Origin: Pseudomonadota bacterium
GTDB taxonomy: Bacteria > Myxococcota > Myxococcia > Myxococcales > Myxococcaceae
Assembly (NCBI GenBank): GCA_023426545.1
Contig: JAFAAN010000092.1
Location: 13,858 to 77,857 of the forward strand
Direction of reading: 5' to 3'
DNA: 64,000 nt
Below, piece by piece: positions 33,477 through 42,382 of the stretch (position 1 is the stretch's first letter; every line of letters starts with the position of its first letter). The notes under the pieces are model-generated. The model did no database searches. It was given only the letters and a program-made list of their open reading frames with translations, and had not been told where the DNA came from. Position numbers and translations under genes: made by a program.

Positions 33477-35413
33477 TCGGGGCGGAGGCTCCCGCGCAGG
33501 GTGGTGGGTTCGCCCGGCCGCAGGTGTACCACACGGCGCTCCGACACGAAGCCCGGGTGGGAGACCTCCACCACCACGGTGTGCTGGAAGCCCGCGGGCC
33601 CGCGCGGCGAACGCACCTCGAAGGGCGAGGCCAGGCTCTCCTCCACGGTGCGGAGCTCGTCGCCCACGCGCACCTGGGCGCCCGCGGGCTCGAAGTCCAC
33701 CGACAGGCGCGACGCCTTGGGCTGCGCGCGCAGGTGGAAGACGTTGTCGCCCTCGGCTTGCACGTCGATGGAGTCCACCACGTCCTCGCAGTAGTCGCAG
33801 GAGATGGTGACGGTGTGCCGCCCGGGCGTCATCTCCACGTCGTGCTTCTGGAGGGGCTGGGCGCTGAGCGGGCCGTCATCCACCTGGATGCTGCCATAGG
33901 GGCGCACCAGGATGGACACCGGCACCTTGCGCACCAGCGGCTTGCGCGGCGCGTCCTCGCTCTCGGTGGCGCGAAGGCCGCCCGTGCGAACGGCGCCGCC
34001 CGCGCCAGACGCGCTGTCGGCGGCACGGGGCACCAGCCCGCCGGGTGCCGGAGCGGCCTTGGCGGTCCGCGGCGGCGCGCTGGCGGATCGGCCCGGCTGC
34101 GCCGTGTCCGGGCCCGGCCGTCCCGCGTCCTCCTGGGCACCCGGCGCCACGCTCGTGGGAGCGGTGGTGGCCAGGGGGCTGATGGCGTCGGGCGGCAGGG
34201 TGGCCAGGGCGTCCTCTGGCGCGGCGGTCGCCCCGGGGAGGGATGACCCGCCCTCGTCGCGGCCATGGCTCACCTTCCAGCCGCCCAGGCCCAGCAGCCC
34301 GATGGCGGCCACGCCCGCGCCGAGCCGCAAGCCCCGGCGGCGCCACGTCCTGATGCGCTGGGCCCGCTGGATGCCCTTGAGCAACGCGAGCGCCCGCTCG
34401 TTGGTCGCGTCCAGCGCGAGCACCTGGTTGAGGCTGGCCAGGGCGCGCGGGGTGCGCTTCTCCGCGAGCTGCCGCTCGCTGCGCTCCAGCAGCGTGGCGA
34501 CGATGCGCTGGCGGGCCAGCTTCCGGTACGCCTGGGGATCCGCGAAGAAGGAGACCAGCTCCTCGCCCACGCGGGCGAAGCCCAGGCCCGCGAGGTAGTC
34601 GGCGAGCGCGTCGCGCAGGCGGGACGCGTCGGCGTAGCGCCGCTGCGGGTCGCGCTGGAGGCACGTGGCGCAGATGTCCGCCAGCTCGTCGGACAGCGCG
34701 GGCACGCGCCGGCGCGGGTCCTCATAGTCCCCGTCCAGGATGCGCTTGAGCGTGGCGGTGGTGTTGGGCGCGAGGAAGGGCAGCCGCCCCGTCATGGCGG
34801 CGTAGAACATGATGCCCACGCTGAAGACGTCCGCCGGGGGGCCCGCTTCGAGGCCCTCGATGATCTCCGGGGACATGTGCGCCGGCGAGCCCACCAGCGT
34901 GCCGGTGACGGTCATCCGCTCCTCGATGTCCATCAGCCGGGCGATGCCGAAGTCCATGAGCTTGAGGATGCCGTCCTCGCGCACCATGACGTTCTCCGGC
35001 TTGAGGTCGCGGTGGATGACGCCGGACTCGTGCGCGTGCGCCAGGGCCGCGGCGAGCTCGTGGATGACCATGGCCGCCAGCTCCGGCGGGTCCATGGGCC
35101 CCTCGTCGAGGAAGACCTTCAGCGTCTGGCCGCGGATGTACTCAGTGACGATGAACGCGTCCTGCGCGTCCGCGGCGGAGAAGTCGAACACCTCGAGGAT
35201 GTTGGGGTGGTTGAGCTTGGCCACCGCGCGGGCCTCGCGGGCCAGCCGCCGGCGCGACTCGTCCTTGCCGGCCAGGTGCGGGTGCAGCACCTTCACCGCC
35301 ACCTCGCGGTCCAGGGCGGTGTCGAGCCCCTTGTACACGACGCTCATTCCCCCCGAGCCGAGCTGCTCGAGGATGCGGTAGCGACCGATATGGCGGCCGA
35401 CGAGCGACGTCAT
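33473..35413 (-). CDS. pkn4: Ser/Thr protein kinase Pkn4 homologue
   Basis: The 646-aa product has a complete Hanks-type kinase domain (about 12-275): glycine loop GSGGMS at 19-24, Lys41, HRDLKPENV, DFGIA and the activation segment with GSPAHMSPE. A linker leads to one membrane helix (about 380-400, LGAGVAAIGLLGLGGWKV) and a periplasmic C-terminal part with PEGA-like strands (LRPEG and GRHTVTISCDYCEDV with two Cys). Pkn4 of M. xanthus phosphorylates and activates phosphofructokinase, its gene lying 18 bp downstream of pfk; here the gap to pfk is also 18 bp (35414-35431). Context and order therefore support the name; sequence identity was not computed. Confidence 0.88.
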   Translation of the reverse strand: MTSLVGRHIGRYRILEQLGSGGMSVVYKGLDTALDREVAVKVLHPHLAGKDESRRRLAREARAVAKLNHPNILEVFDFSAADAQDAFIVTEYIRGQTLKVFLDEGPMDPPELAAMVIHELAAALAHAHESGVIHRDLKPENVMVREDGILKLMDFGIARLMDIEERMTVTGTLVGSPAHMSPEIIEGLEAGPPADVFSVGIMFYAAMTGRLPFLAPNTTATLKRILDGDYEDPRRRVPALSDELADICATCLQRDPQRRYADASRLRDALADYLAGLGFARVGEELVSFFADPQAYRKLARQRIVATLLERSERQLAEKRTPRALASLNQVLALDATNERALALLKGIQRAQRIRTWRRRGLRLGAGVAAIGLLGLGGWKVSHGRDEGGSSLPGATAAPEDALATLPPDAISPLATTAPTSVAPGAQEDAGRPGPDTAQPGRSASAPPRTAKAAPAPGGLVPRAADSASGAGGAVRTGGLRATESEDAPRKPLVRKVPVSILVRPYGSIQVDDGPLSAQPLQKHDVEMTPGRHTVTISCDYCEDVVDSIDVQAEGDNVFHLRAQPKASRLSVDFEPAGAQVRVGDELRTVEESLASPFEVRSPRGPAGFQHTVVVEVSHPGFVSERRVVHLRPGEPTTLRGSLRPE

Positions 35414-35431
35414 GGCGTGTGCGGAGCCCTC

Positions 35432-36529
35432 TCAGTCCCCGAAGCTGATGCCCATGCTCTTGGTGAAGCGCACCAGCTCGCCGGACGGATCCACCCGGCG
35501 CTCCTTGCGCGACTCGCTCAGCGGCACCGAGATGATCTCACCCGCGCGCAGGGCCACCATGTGGTCCCACTGGCCGGCGCTCACCAGGTCCAGCACCTTG
35601 CAGCCATAGCGGGTGGCCAGCACCCGGTCCGCCGCGCTCGGGCTGCCGCCGCGCTGGAGGTGGCCCAGCACCGTCACGCGGATCTCCGCCTCGATGTGCC
35701 GGGCCAGCAGGTCCGCGAGCACCTTGCCCGAGCCGCCCAGCCGCACCACGCCGCGGCCGGGAATGGCCTCCGCCGAGTCCAGCACGGCCAGCTGGCCGCC
35801 CTGGGGGAACGCGCCCTCGGAGATGGCGATGATGGAGAAGCTGCGGCGGCGGGTGGCGCGGCGGTGGAGCTTCTCCACCACGGACTCCACCCGGTAGGGA
35901 ATCTCCGGAATCAGGATGACGTCCGCGCCCCCGGCGATGCCGCTCTCCAGGGTGAGGAAGCCGGCGTGGCGGCCCATGATCTCCACCACCATCACCCGGT
36001 CATGGGACTCGGCGGTGGAGTGCAGGCGGTCGAGCGCCTCGGTGACGATGAGCCGCGCGGTGTCGAAGCCGAACGTCTGATCCGTGCCCGACAGGTCGTT
36101 GTCGATGGTCTTCGGGCAGCCCACCACCTTGAGGCCCTTCTCCACGAGCCGGTGGGCGATGGACAGCGTGCCGTCTCCGCCCACGGCGATGAGCCCGTCC
36201 AGGCGCAGCTCCTCGCAGCGGCGGAGGACCTGGTCGGACACGTCGCGCTCCACCCAGTGCCCGTCCTCACGGGTCGCGTAGGCGAACGGGTTGGCCTTGT
36301 TGGAGGTCCCCAGGATGGTGCCGCCCTTGGGGAGGATGCCGCGCGTGTCTTCCTCGGTGAGGGGGCGGGCGAGCTCTGGCTCCACCAACCCCATGTAGCC
36401 ATTCTCGATACCCACGAACTCGTAGCCGAATTCGTGCGTGCCTCGCTTCACGAGGCCGCGAATGAGCGCGTTGAGGCCGGGGCAGTCTCCGCCGCCGGTC
36501 AGGACTCCGAGTCTCATGGGACGGGTCAT
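35432..36529 (-). CDS. pfkA: 6-phosphofructokinase
   Basis: The 365-aa enzyme has the PFK signature: LTGGGDCPGLNALIRG at the start, GGDGTLSIAHRL, PKTIDNDLSGTDQTFGFDTA with the catalytic TIDND, and EIMGRHAGFLTLESGIAGGA. It phosphorylates fructose 6-phosphate. The GGDGT pattern, with Gly before Thr as in ATP-type enzymes (the PPi type has Asp there), favours ATP as donor. It is the first gene of a minus-strand run with the Pkn4 kinase, known in M. xanthus to activate PFK by phosphorylation. Starts at 36529 (MTRPMRLG) and 36517 (MRLGVLTGGG) are both possible; neither has a strong Shine-Dalgarno. Confidence 0.93.
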   Translation of the reverse strand: MTRPMRLGVLTGGGDCPGLNALIRGLVKRGTHEFGYEFVGIENGYMGLVEPELARPLTEEDTRGILPKGGTILGTSNKANPFAYATREDGHWVERDVSDQVLRRCEELRLDGLIAVGGDGTLSIAHRLVEKGLKVVGCPKTIDNDLSGTDQTFGFDTARLIVTEALDRLHSTAESHDRVMVVEIMGRHAGFLTLESGIAGGADVILIPEIPYRVESVVEKLHRRATRRRSFSIIAISEGAFPQGGQLAVLDSAEAIPGRGVVRLGGSGKVLADLLARHIEAEIRVTVLGHLQRGGSPSAADRVLATRYGCKVLDLVSAGQWDHMVALRAGEIISVPLSESRKERRVDPSGELVRFTKSMGISFGD

Positions 36530-36568
36530 ACAGGTCGGACGCGGGTGTCAGAGGGAGGGTGCTTCACC

Positions 36569-36625
36569 ATGACAGAAACGTCGGACCTGATTGTAGGAGG
36601 GGGGGCCTGGGGGTGCAACGCGTGA
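36569..36625 (+). pseudogene. Possible remnant of a FAD/NAD-binding oxidoreductase N-terminus
   Basis: ATG 36569, preceded by GAGGGAGGG at 36551-36559, opens an 18-residue frame MTETSDLIVGGGAWGCNA and ends at TGA. The sequence resembles the first Rossmann strand of FAD-dependent oxidoreductases (DLIVVGGGAWG). Nothing of the rest of such a protein follows in any frame. It could be a decayed gene start or a chance match in a pfk upstream region. Confidence 0.3.
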
Positions 36626-36668
36626 ATCGCCGACCTGGGCGGATTCGCGAGTGGAAACGGGCCTTTCC

Positions 36669-37151
36669 TCAGTCGCGCTTCAGCCGGCGCCGCGAGGCGA
36701 CCCGGTCGAGCAGGGCCTGCAGCCGGGGCTCCGCCTTGTCGGGCAAGGCCCTATCTGTCGGTGACTGTAGGGGCATTGTCCGCGCGAGGCCATAGAGCTC
36801 GATCAGCCGCTCCTTGAGCAGCTCGCTGTCCGGCCGCTCCTGGAGGGCGCGGCGGTAGCAAGCGGCGGCCCCAGCGTAGTCCCCGAGGGCGAAGAGGCGC
36901 TCGCCCTCCTGGACGGGGGAGGAGGGGCCCACGGGCAGCGGGATGTGAGCCTGCGCCCGGACGGCTTCGAGCACTTCCAACTCGGCGGGTTGGAGCAGCT
37001 CTCGCGCGTTGGCGAGCTTGTGGGCGAGCGTCGCGTCGTCCGGGAACGCGCGGACGAGCGCTTCGTACAAGCGGAGCGCTTCGGTGAGCTCGCCGCGGCG
37101 CAGGGCGCGATCGGCACGTGACTCCATGTCGTCCCTGGCGGCGGGGGTCAT
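36669..37151 (-). CDS. TPR-like hypothetical protein
   Basis: A 160-aa cytoplasmic protein with two TPR-like units (RADRALRRGELTEALRLYEA and GERLFALGDYAGAAACYRRA), separated by a Pro-rich loop. A basic C-terminus ends in RRRLKRD. No signal or membrane segment. Two starts are close (37151 and 37127); the first is listed. The gene is 139 bp upstream of pfkA on the same strand, so it may or may not share its promoter. It probably serves as a small protein-protein adaptor; the partner is unknown. Confidence 0.6.
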   Translation of the reverse strand: MTPAARDDMESRADRALRRGELTEALRLYEALVRAFPDDATLAHKLANARELLQPAELEVLEAVRAQAHIPLPVGPSSPVQEGERLFALGDYAGAAACYRRALQERPDSELLKERLIELYGLARTMPLQSPTDRALPDKAEPRLQALLDRVASRRRLKRD

Positions 37152-37510
37152 CTCTCCAGCAGGTTACCCGCGCCGAGCGGGGATGTCACAACGAAGAAGA
37201 TTCATGGGGCTGCACACCGGATCCGGGGATTCCAGGGCCGCACGCCGCGTCGGGGTGACGCTCGCGCTCGGTCGGGGAGGCGGTCGCCTCGCGTGTGACC
37301 CCGGCCCGCGGTCCGCCGGTGGAATGTGAGGGATTGCGTGTGTTTCACCCCCCAGCGTGTGATGGCCTCCGCGGTGTCTGTCTTCAGCGGAGCCCGCCTC
37401 GCGGTGCTCATGGCGTGTGTCCCGCGCGGAGATGGTGCTTGCCACCCTTCGAGGGTGTGGGCAGGTTTCTCTCCCCCTTCTTTCAAGGGACCGACCTCCA
37501 GGGAGGACAC
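37152..37510. other. 359-bp intergenic region without recognised gene
   Basis: This gap lies between divergent genes. Short frames on both strands are low-complexity shadows without start signals. A 6-bp hairpin CACCCT-tcg-AGGGTG sits at 37443-37457, about 55 bp before the VOC gene. It presumably holds the promoters of both flanking genes, but none stands out. Confidence 0.5.
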
Positions 37511-37894
37511 ATGGCCTACAAGCCCGATGGGTATACATCCGTGGCGCCGTACCTCGTCGTCGATGGGGCGCAGCGGACCATCGACTTTCTCGTCGACGTC
37601 TTCGGGGCGCAGCGGCTGCGGATGTTCGCCGGCGACAACGGCAGGGTGCACCACGGCGAGGTACGCATCGACGACACGGTCGTCATGCTCGGTGACGCGG
37701 CCGAAGGCTGGCCCGTCGTTGCCTCGCATGTGCACCTGTATGTTCCGGACGTGGACGCGACCTACCGCCGGGCGCTCGAAGCGGGGGCTGTCTCCGTCCA
37801 GGTGCCCATCAACAAGGGGGACGGGGACAAGCGCGGTGGGTTTCGCGACCCGGGTGGAACCACCTGGTGGGTCTCGACGCAGGAGACCGCTTGA
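37511..37894 (+). CDS. VOC family (glyoxalase/bleomycin-resistance-like) protein
   Basis: The 127-aa product has the VOC fold pattern of PhnB-like proteins: YLVVDGAQRTIDFLVDVFGA, VHHGEVRIDDTVVMLGDA, VHLYVPDVDATYRRALEAGA and a final RDPGGTTWWVST. Such proteins bind metal and act on small molecules, or bind antibiotics; the substrate is not predictable. ATG 37511 has GGAGGA just upstream; the longer frame (from 37295) is not supported. It is followed convergently by a GNAT gene. Confidence 0.88.
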   Translation: MAYKPDGYTSVAPYLVVDGAQRTIDFLVDVFGAQRLRMFAGDNGRVHHGEVRIDDTVVMLGDAAEGWPVVASHVHLYVPDVDATYRRALEAGAVSVQVPINKGDGDKRGGFRDPGGTTWWVSTQETA

Positions 37895-37966
37895 CGCGCG
37901 CCACGCCCTGAGCGGACTCGCTGCCCGGTGTCTCCAGGCTGGCCCGGCGGGGAGGGACGCGGGGCA

Positions 37967-38491
37967 TCAGGGGGCCGCTGGCACGTAGAGCCGGCTGGGC
38001 GTGCCCTCGTAGTCGATGAGGCGGTCGAGGCGCATCCCGCTCCGCTCCGCGACACGGATGGACGCGAGGTTGTCCGGGTGGATGATGGCGATCACGGGCA
38101 CCTCGGGCAGGTGCTGCTTCGCCAGGGCGATGGCGGCACGTGCCACCTCCGACGCATACCCCGAGCCCCAGGTCCGGGGCGTGAGCCGGTAGGCGAGATT
38201 CAGCACCCGGCGTCCTTCGAGTTCCTTGTGCCGCACGCCGCCGAGGCCCAGCACGTCTCCTGGCGCGTCTCGCCGATCCACGAGCCAGTAGCCCACGCCG
38301 TGGCGGGCCCAGTCGTCCAGCCAGAGCGTCAGCAGTGTCCGGACCTCCTCTCGTGAGCGGACAGGGCCGGAGGCGCTGAACCGGTTCGTCTCCGGATCCG
38401 CATGGAGCGCGAACACCGCGTCCAGGTCGCTGTCCCGGACAGCGCGGAGCAAGAGGCGTTCGGTCGTGGTGCTTTGGAAGGTCTGGATCAT
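37967..38491 (-). CDS. GNAT family N-acetyltransferase (RimJ/RimL type)
   Basis: A 174-aa enzyme with the GNAT acetyl-CoA-binding core: TERLLLRAVRDSDLDAVFAL near the start, RVLNLAYRLTPRTWGSGYASE with the pyrophosphate loop, and HPDNLASIRVAERSGMR close to the end. RimJ/RimL-type members acetylate protein N-termini or small amines; the target is unknown. Start 38491 (MIQTFQSTTTERL) replaces a longer frame whose first 15 residues lack homology. It stands alone between convergent VOC and divergent hypothetical genes. Confidence 0.88.
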   Translation of the reverse strand: MIQTFQSTTTERLLLRAVRDSDLDAVFALHADPETNRFSASGPVRSREEVRTLLTLWLDDWARHGVGYWLVDRRDAPGDVLGLGGVRHKELEGRRVLNLAYRLTPRTWGSGYASEVARAAIALAKQHLPEVPVIAIIHPDNLASIRVAERSGMRLDRLIDYEGTPSRLYVPAAP

Positions 38492-38749
38492 CGGGGCTGT
38501 ACCGCCGACCGTTCTAGCCCGAAACAGGTGGAGCATTCACGGGCAGCGCGTCCGGCCTGCGGATGGCGAGGAGCCGCCCACCTGGCCCGGGGCACGCAGA
38601 GCGGCCGAGGCGCCCCTGGCCAGATTGTGAGATTCACTGCGATGCGGTACGCATGACGGGTCGATTCGAGGCGTTGGTTCAACCCCGCTGGACTGCGTCA
38701 CCCGCCGGAGTGTCGAGGCGCTCCGGATGGGCCGTCCTGAGAAGACCCT

Positions 38750-39424
38750 GTGTCTGTCACCGCGCTGGCTGTCGGACTGCTGTCGCTGACGGGCGCGCTC
38801 GGTACGGAGCTGCGCCGGGACGGGTATCAGTTCCGGCCGCCCGAGGGTTTCCACATGGTGCGGTGGGAGCAGTACGCCGGCTCCCGGGTGGGCGCGGTGG
38901 CGCTGGAGCCGGACGCGCCGCGCGTGCTGTCCGCGGCGCTGACCGACGGTGACGGGCCCGACGCCGCGACGATGCTCGTGTCCGTGGTGGGGCGCGGCTT
39001 CAGCGCGAGCCCGTCCGACCGGGATGACTTCGCCTCGGCGGTGATGCACCACTACCAGCGGGAGCTGGGGCTCCAACTGACGCCCGAGCGCGTGGAGCGG
39101 GTGGGCGGCAGGAGACCTCGGGTGGAGGTCCTGGGCACCCTGCGCGAGGCGGGGCAGGTCCGCACGGTGCTGGTGGCGGGGCTGGCCTCGGAAGGGGAGC
39201 ACGCCGTGGTGGTGGTGAGCGCGCCCGCGGTGCGCTGGCAGGCGCTGGCGCCGCGCGTGCGGGCCTCGCTCGAGACGTTTCGCATCGAGCCATCGAACGC
39301 CACCGGCCCCATGCCGCGCCGGGCGCTGGGCGCGCTGGCGGGGGCCTTGGCCGGAGCGCTGGTGGTCTCATACACGGCCTGGAGGCGGAGGCGCCTGCGC
39401 CACGCCGCGGGCCCTTCTGCTTGA
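38750..39424 (+). CDS. Hypothetical protein with signal peptide and C-terminal membrane helix
   Basis: A 224-aa protein from GTG 38750. The N-terminus (SVTALAVGLLSLTGALG) is a signal or anchor, followed by a mixed alpha/beta domain (GYQFRPPEGFHMVRWEQ, LVAGLASEGEHAVVVVSAP, RVRASLETFRI) and a C-terminal membrane helix (about 190-210, LGALAGALAGALVVSY) with a basic cytoplasmic end. The middle recalls small domains in secreted proteins that assess substrate load, but no family is named. A palindrome overlaps its stop codon. Confidence 0.65.
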   Translation: MSVTALAVGLLSLTGALGTELRRDGYQFRPPEGFHMVRWEQYAGSRVGAVALEPDAPRVLSAALTDGDGPDAATMLVSVVGRGFSASPSDRDDFASAVMHHYQRELGLQLTPERVERVGGRRPRVEVLGTLREAGQVRTVLVAGLASEGEHAVVVVSAPAVRWQALAPRVRASLETFRIEPSNATGPMPRRALGALAGALAGALVVSYTAWRRRRLRHAAGPSA

Positions 39425-39438
39425 GGCGCGGCGCCTCA
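39422..39438. terminator. Palindrome at the stop codon between convergent genes
   Basis: TGAGGCGC-g-GCGCCTCA is a perfect 17-bp inverted repeat that includes the TGA stop (39422-39424) of the upstream gene. It lies in the 38-bp gap before the convergent DUF3943 gene stop and may act as a bidirectional terminator. Confidence 0.45.
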
Positions 39439-39462
39439 TGCGCGCCGGCCCACCCGCAGCCG

Positions 39463-40860
39463 TCAGTGTACGGAGAGGAACACCCGGACCTGCGGGATGC
39501 CGCGTGAGATCGTGTCGAAGTCGCGGAAGAAGCTGTTGCGCTCGAAGAAGCTGAAGCTGGCGCCCAGGCCCAGGTTGGCGAACAGGGGCAGGTCGAGCAG
39601 CAGCGTGCCCTCGTGCACCAGGTGCTCGCCGTCGGCGCCGTTCAGCGTGTGGAGCCACGTCGTCCCCGCGTGCAGCTTGAGGTACTCCCAGGGCCAGCGC
39701 CCATAGGACGCCTCGAAGTGGAAGCCCAGGCCCGGTCCGTAGTCGTAGTCCCGGCCCACCAGCTCGGCGTATTCGGAGGAGATGCCGGCGAGCACCAGGC
39801 CGCGCAGATGGAGGGCCAGACGCAGCTCGCGGCCATCCCGCGTCAGGTAGCGGTACATGAGCCCGGCGCCGAGCGCCTGTCCCCCGAACTCGTAGGCCTG
39901 GGTGTCGTTGAAGTCGAAGTGCTGGAACGTGCCCAGCAGGACGCGCTCGTTCCCGCCGTTCACCAGCGGAAGGACGGCCAGCGCGGCCTTCACCTCCGCG
40001 TTGCTGATGAGGCGGCTCTCGCCGGAGGTGAACTGCACGCCCATGGTGAAGGCGTCGAAGGGGACCTTCACCGGGAAGCGCAGGGCGTCGCCGTAGCGCA
40101 GGTCCAGCTCCGCGAAGAACTGGTTCAGTGGCTTGCCCGCGTCGATGTTCAGGTAGCCCGAGCGCACCAGCGAGGCGAACACGGGCGGCTGCCACTCCGC
40201 GGGGGTGGGGGCGCTGCGCCAGGCGTCGCCGCGCACCACCCGGTTGAAGCCCCGGACGGGGTTGAGGAGGCCCGCGGAGACTTCCCGGGCCACGCGCCGG
40301 GTTCCCGTCTCCCGCTGGTCCAGCAACATGGAGGAGAGCCTGTAGATGACCTCGCCCTGCGCCCAGCCGCCCATCGTGGTGTTGATGAGGTCGTTGAGGG
40401 ACGGCAGCTCGCGCTCGCCGAAGAGCTCCCATTGGAGGCTGCCGAGGAGCGTGAAGCTCGCGGCGCCCCAATAGCCGAACCCGTGGTCCCGGGCGGCGTT
40501 GAAGTAGGTGGAGCCGTGGTAGGGGTGGGCGAACTGGTTGGTCGCGAAATCATCCTTGTCCCAGATGAACCCCGTCTTGAGGTTGGTCCGCCACGCGTCC
40601 AGGTCCACCCGGGCCCATTCCTTTTGCAGGACAAAGCGGTCGATGGCCCACACCGCCACGTTGATGCCCGTCACCTCGCCCAGGGCCCACCAGAACTGAC
40701 GGGGCCTGGGCGGCGCGGTCACGTCCTCGTCTTCGAGGCGCGGCGCGTCCAGGGGGTAGGTGCCAGACCGGGCGAGCGAGGGCAGCAGTGACATCAGCAG
40801 CGCAACTGTCCGCCACCCTGGCGCCTGCCTGCGCACGCCAACCCGCTGGCTGTGACGCAT
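39463..40860 (-). CDS. DUF3943-type outer membrane protein
   Basis: The 465-aa product has a signal peptide (MRHSQRVGVRRQAPGWRTVALLMSLLPSLARS) and then a region like the DUF3943 family: QFWWALGEVTGINVAVWAID, NQFAHPYHGSTYFNAARDHG and LNDLINTTMGGWAQGEVIYR. The C-terminal half is beta-barrel-like, with alternating strands rich in Tyr and Phe (DYDYGPGLGFHFEASYGRWP). Such proteins probably sit in the outer membrane; activity unknown. Start 40860 has GGGGGAG upstream; a longer frame upstream to 41271 looks like non-coding shadow. It is divergent from the trypsin-like protease gene. Confidence 0.8.
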   Translation of the reverse strand: MRHSQRVGVRRQAPGWRTVALLMSLLPSLARSGTYPLDAPRLEDEDVTAPPRPRQFWWALGEVTGINVAVWAIDRFVLQKEWARVDLDAWRTNLKTGFIWDKDDFATNQFAHPYHGSTYFNAARDHGFGYWGAASFTLLGSLQWELFGERELPSLNDLINTTMGGWAQGEVIYRLSSMLLDQRETGTRRVAREVSAGLLNPVRGFNRVVRGDAWRSAPTPAEWQPPVFASLVRSGYLNIDAGKPLNQFFAELDLRYGDALRFPVKVPFDAFTMGVQFTSGESRLISNAEVKAALAVLPLVNGGNERVLLGTFQHFDFNDTQAYEFGGQALGAGLMYRYLTRDGRELRLALHLRGLVLAGISSEYAELVGRDYDYGPGLGFHFEASYGRWPWEYLKLHAGTTWLHTLNGADGEHLVHEGTLLLDLPLFANLGLGASFSFFERNSFFRDFDTISRGIPQVRVFLSVH

Positions 40861-41056
40861 GTCGGCTCCCCCACCGTGCAGGGGCGAAGATGGAGGGCGC
40901 CCCGGTGAAAGGGCCATGGACCGGCGGCGCGGGCCCGCGTCATCCGGCGGACGGACCGTGCGGCTGCCCACATGGCGGCCCAGATGCGGCGCCGGTGGCG
41001 CGGTGTACGTCCGGACGTTCCACGGGGTGCGCCGTGGGGTAGGGTGCGACGCATCC

Positions 41057-42382
41057 ATGCTTGCCACCCTTCTCGCAGCGGTGCTCACGCAGACGCCGGT
41101 GGCTCCGGCGGAGCCGAGCCCGCATCCGGCGCCCCGTGCCCCGGACGTCTCCTCGCCCACGGTGTCCCTGGGGGCCCTGCCGCCCGCCACGCACGAGCTG
41201 TTCCAGCGGCTCGAGGGGCAGGTCGCCCAGGTGCGCATCATCGAGCGGCGCTCCGGGACGCGCTCGTCCATCGGCTCGGCCTTCTTCGTGTCGGCCGCGG
41301 GGCACGCGGTGACGAACTACCACGTCGTCTCCGACGTGGTCATCCACCCGGACGACTACACCGCGGAGCTGGTGCTGAAGGGCGGAGGGGAGCCCGTCCC
41401 GGTGCGCCTGGTGGACGTGGACGTGGTGCACGACCTGGCCATCATCCAGACGGCGGCGCCGGTGGCGCACTTCTTCGACCTGGATGACCGCGAGCCGCCG
41501 CAGGGCGCGCGCCTGTTCGCCATGGGCAATCCCCGCGACCTGGGGACCACCATCGTCGAGGGCACGTACAACGGCTTCATCCGCGACGCCCTCTACGAGC
41601 GGCTGCACTTCAGCGGCGCCATCAACCCCGGCATGAGCGGCGGGCCCACCCTCACGGGAGAGGGCCGGGTGGTGGGCGTCAACGTGGCGACGATGGGCAA
41701 CCAGGTGGGCTTCCTGGTCCCCGTGAAGCACGCGCGTGAGCTGCTGGCGCGGGCGCTCGGGGCGAAGGACACCGGGGCCCAGGCGCTGCTGGAGACGGTG
41801 CGCGCGCAGCTCCTGGACAATCAGCAGCGCGTCACGGAGCGGCTGATGGGCGAGCCCGTGCCGCAGCAGGTGCTCGGCAGCTACCGCGTCCCGGGCCGGT
41901 GGAGCGCCTTCCTCAAGTGCTGGGGCGACACGCCCCATGACCCGGAGGTGCCGTACACGGTGACGAACTACCAGTGCTCGTCGGAGGAGGACATCTTCGT
42001 GTCCTCGCGGCACCGGACGGGCGTGGTGTCCTTCCTGCATCAGCACGCCACAAGCCAGAAGCTGGGGGCGCTGCGCTTCGCGTCGCTGTACAGCGCGCTG
42101 TTCTCCCAGGATCCGGACCCGGTGGAGGCCACGCGGCAGGACGTCACCAACTACCGCTGCCAGTCGGAGTTCGTGGACGTGGCGGGCCTGCCCGTGCGCG
42201 CCGCGCTGTGCATGCGCGCCTACCGGAAGTTCCCCGGCCTCTACGACCTGGTCCTGCGCGCGGCCACGCTCAACGCCAGCAACAGCGGCGTGGACACGTC
42301 GCTCACGCTGGCGGGGTTCACCGCGGACAACGGCCGCAAGCTGGCGCGCCGGTACCTGGAGGGGCTGTCGTGGACGAGGTGA
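41057..42382 (+). CDS. Trypsin-like serine protease with C-terminal extension
   Basis: A 441-aa S1C-type protease. A short hydrophobic N-terminus (MLATLLAAVLTQT) is the signal. The triad reads His89 (TNYHVV), Asp126 (DLAII) and Ser194 (GMSGGP), so it looks active. There is no PDZ domain; instead a C-terminal part of about 200 residues holds several Cys (LKCWGD, NYQCSSEED, NYRCQSEF, ALCMRAY), suggesting disulfides and secretion. It overlaps the following FHA gene by 13 nt, so both are translated together. It probably works in the cell envelope with the membrane FHA protein; the substrate is unknown. Confidence 0.82.
   Translation: MLATLLAAVLTQTPVAPAEPSPHPAPRAPDVSSPTVSLGALPPATHELFQRLEGQVAQVRIIERRSGTRSSIGSAFFVSAAGHAVTNYHVVSDVVIHPDDYTAELVLKGGGEPVPVRLVDVDVVHDLAIIQTAAPVAHFFDLDDREPPQGARLFAMGNPRDLGTTIVEGTYNGFIRDALYERLHFSGAINPGMSGGPTLTGEGRVVGVNVATMGNQVGFLVPVKHARELLARALGAKDTGAQALLETVRAQLLDNQQRVTERLMGEPVPQQVLGSYRVPGRWSAFLKCWGDTPHDPEVPYTVTNYQCSSEEDIFVSSRHRTGVVSFLHQHATSQKLGALRFASLYSALFSQDPDPVEATRQDVTNYRCQSEFVDVAGLPVRAALCMRAYRKFPGLYDLVLRAATLNASNSGVDTSLTLAGFTADNGRKLARRYLEGLSWTR

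Noticed and set aside
37250..37310. CGGGGTGAC / GTGACCCCG as an inverted repeat
   Set aside because: The arms do not pair beyond six bases; CGGGGTGAC would need GTCACCCCG.
37164..37735. Minus-strand frames between the TPR and VOC genes
   Set aside because: They overlap the VOC gene or lack start signals and coherent protein features.
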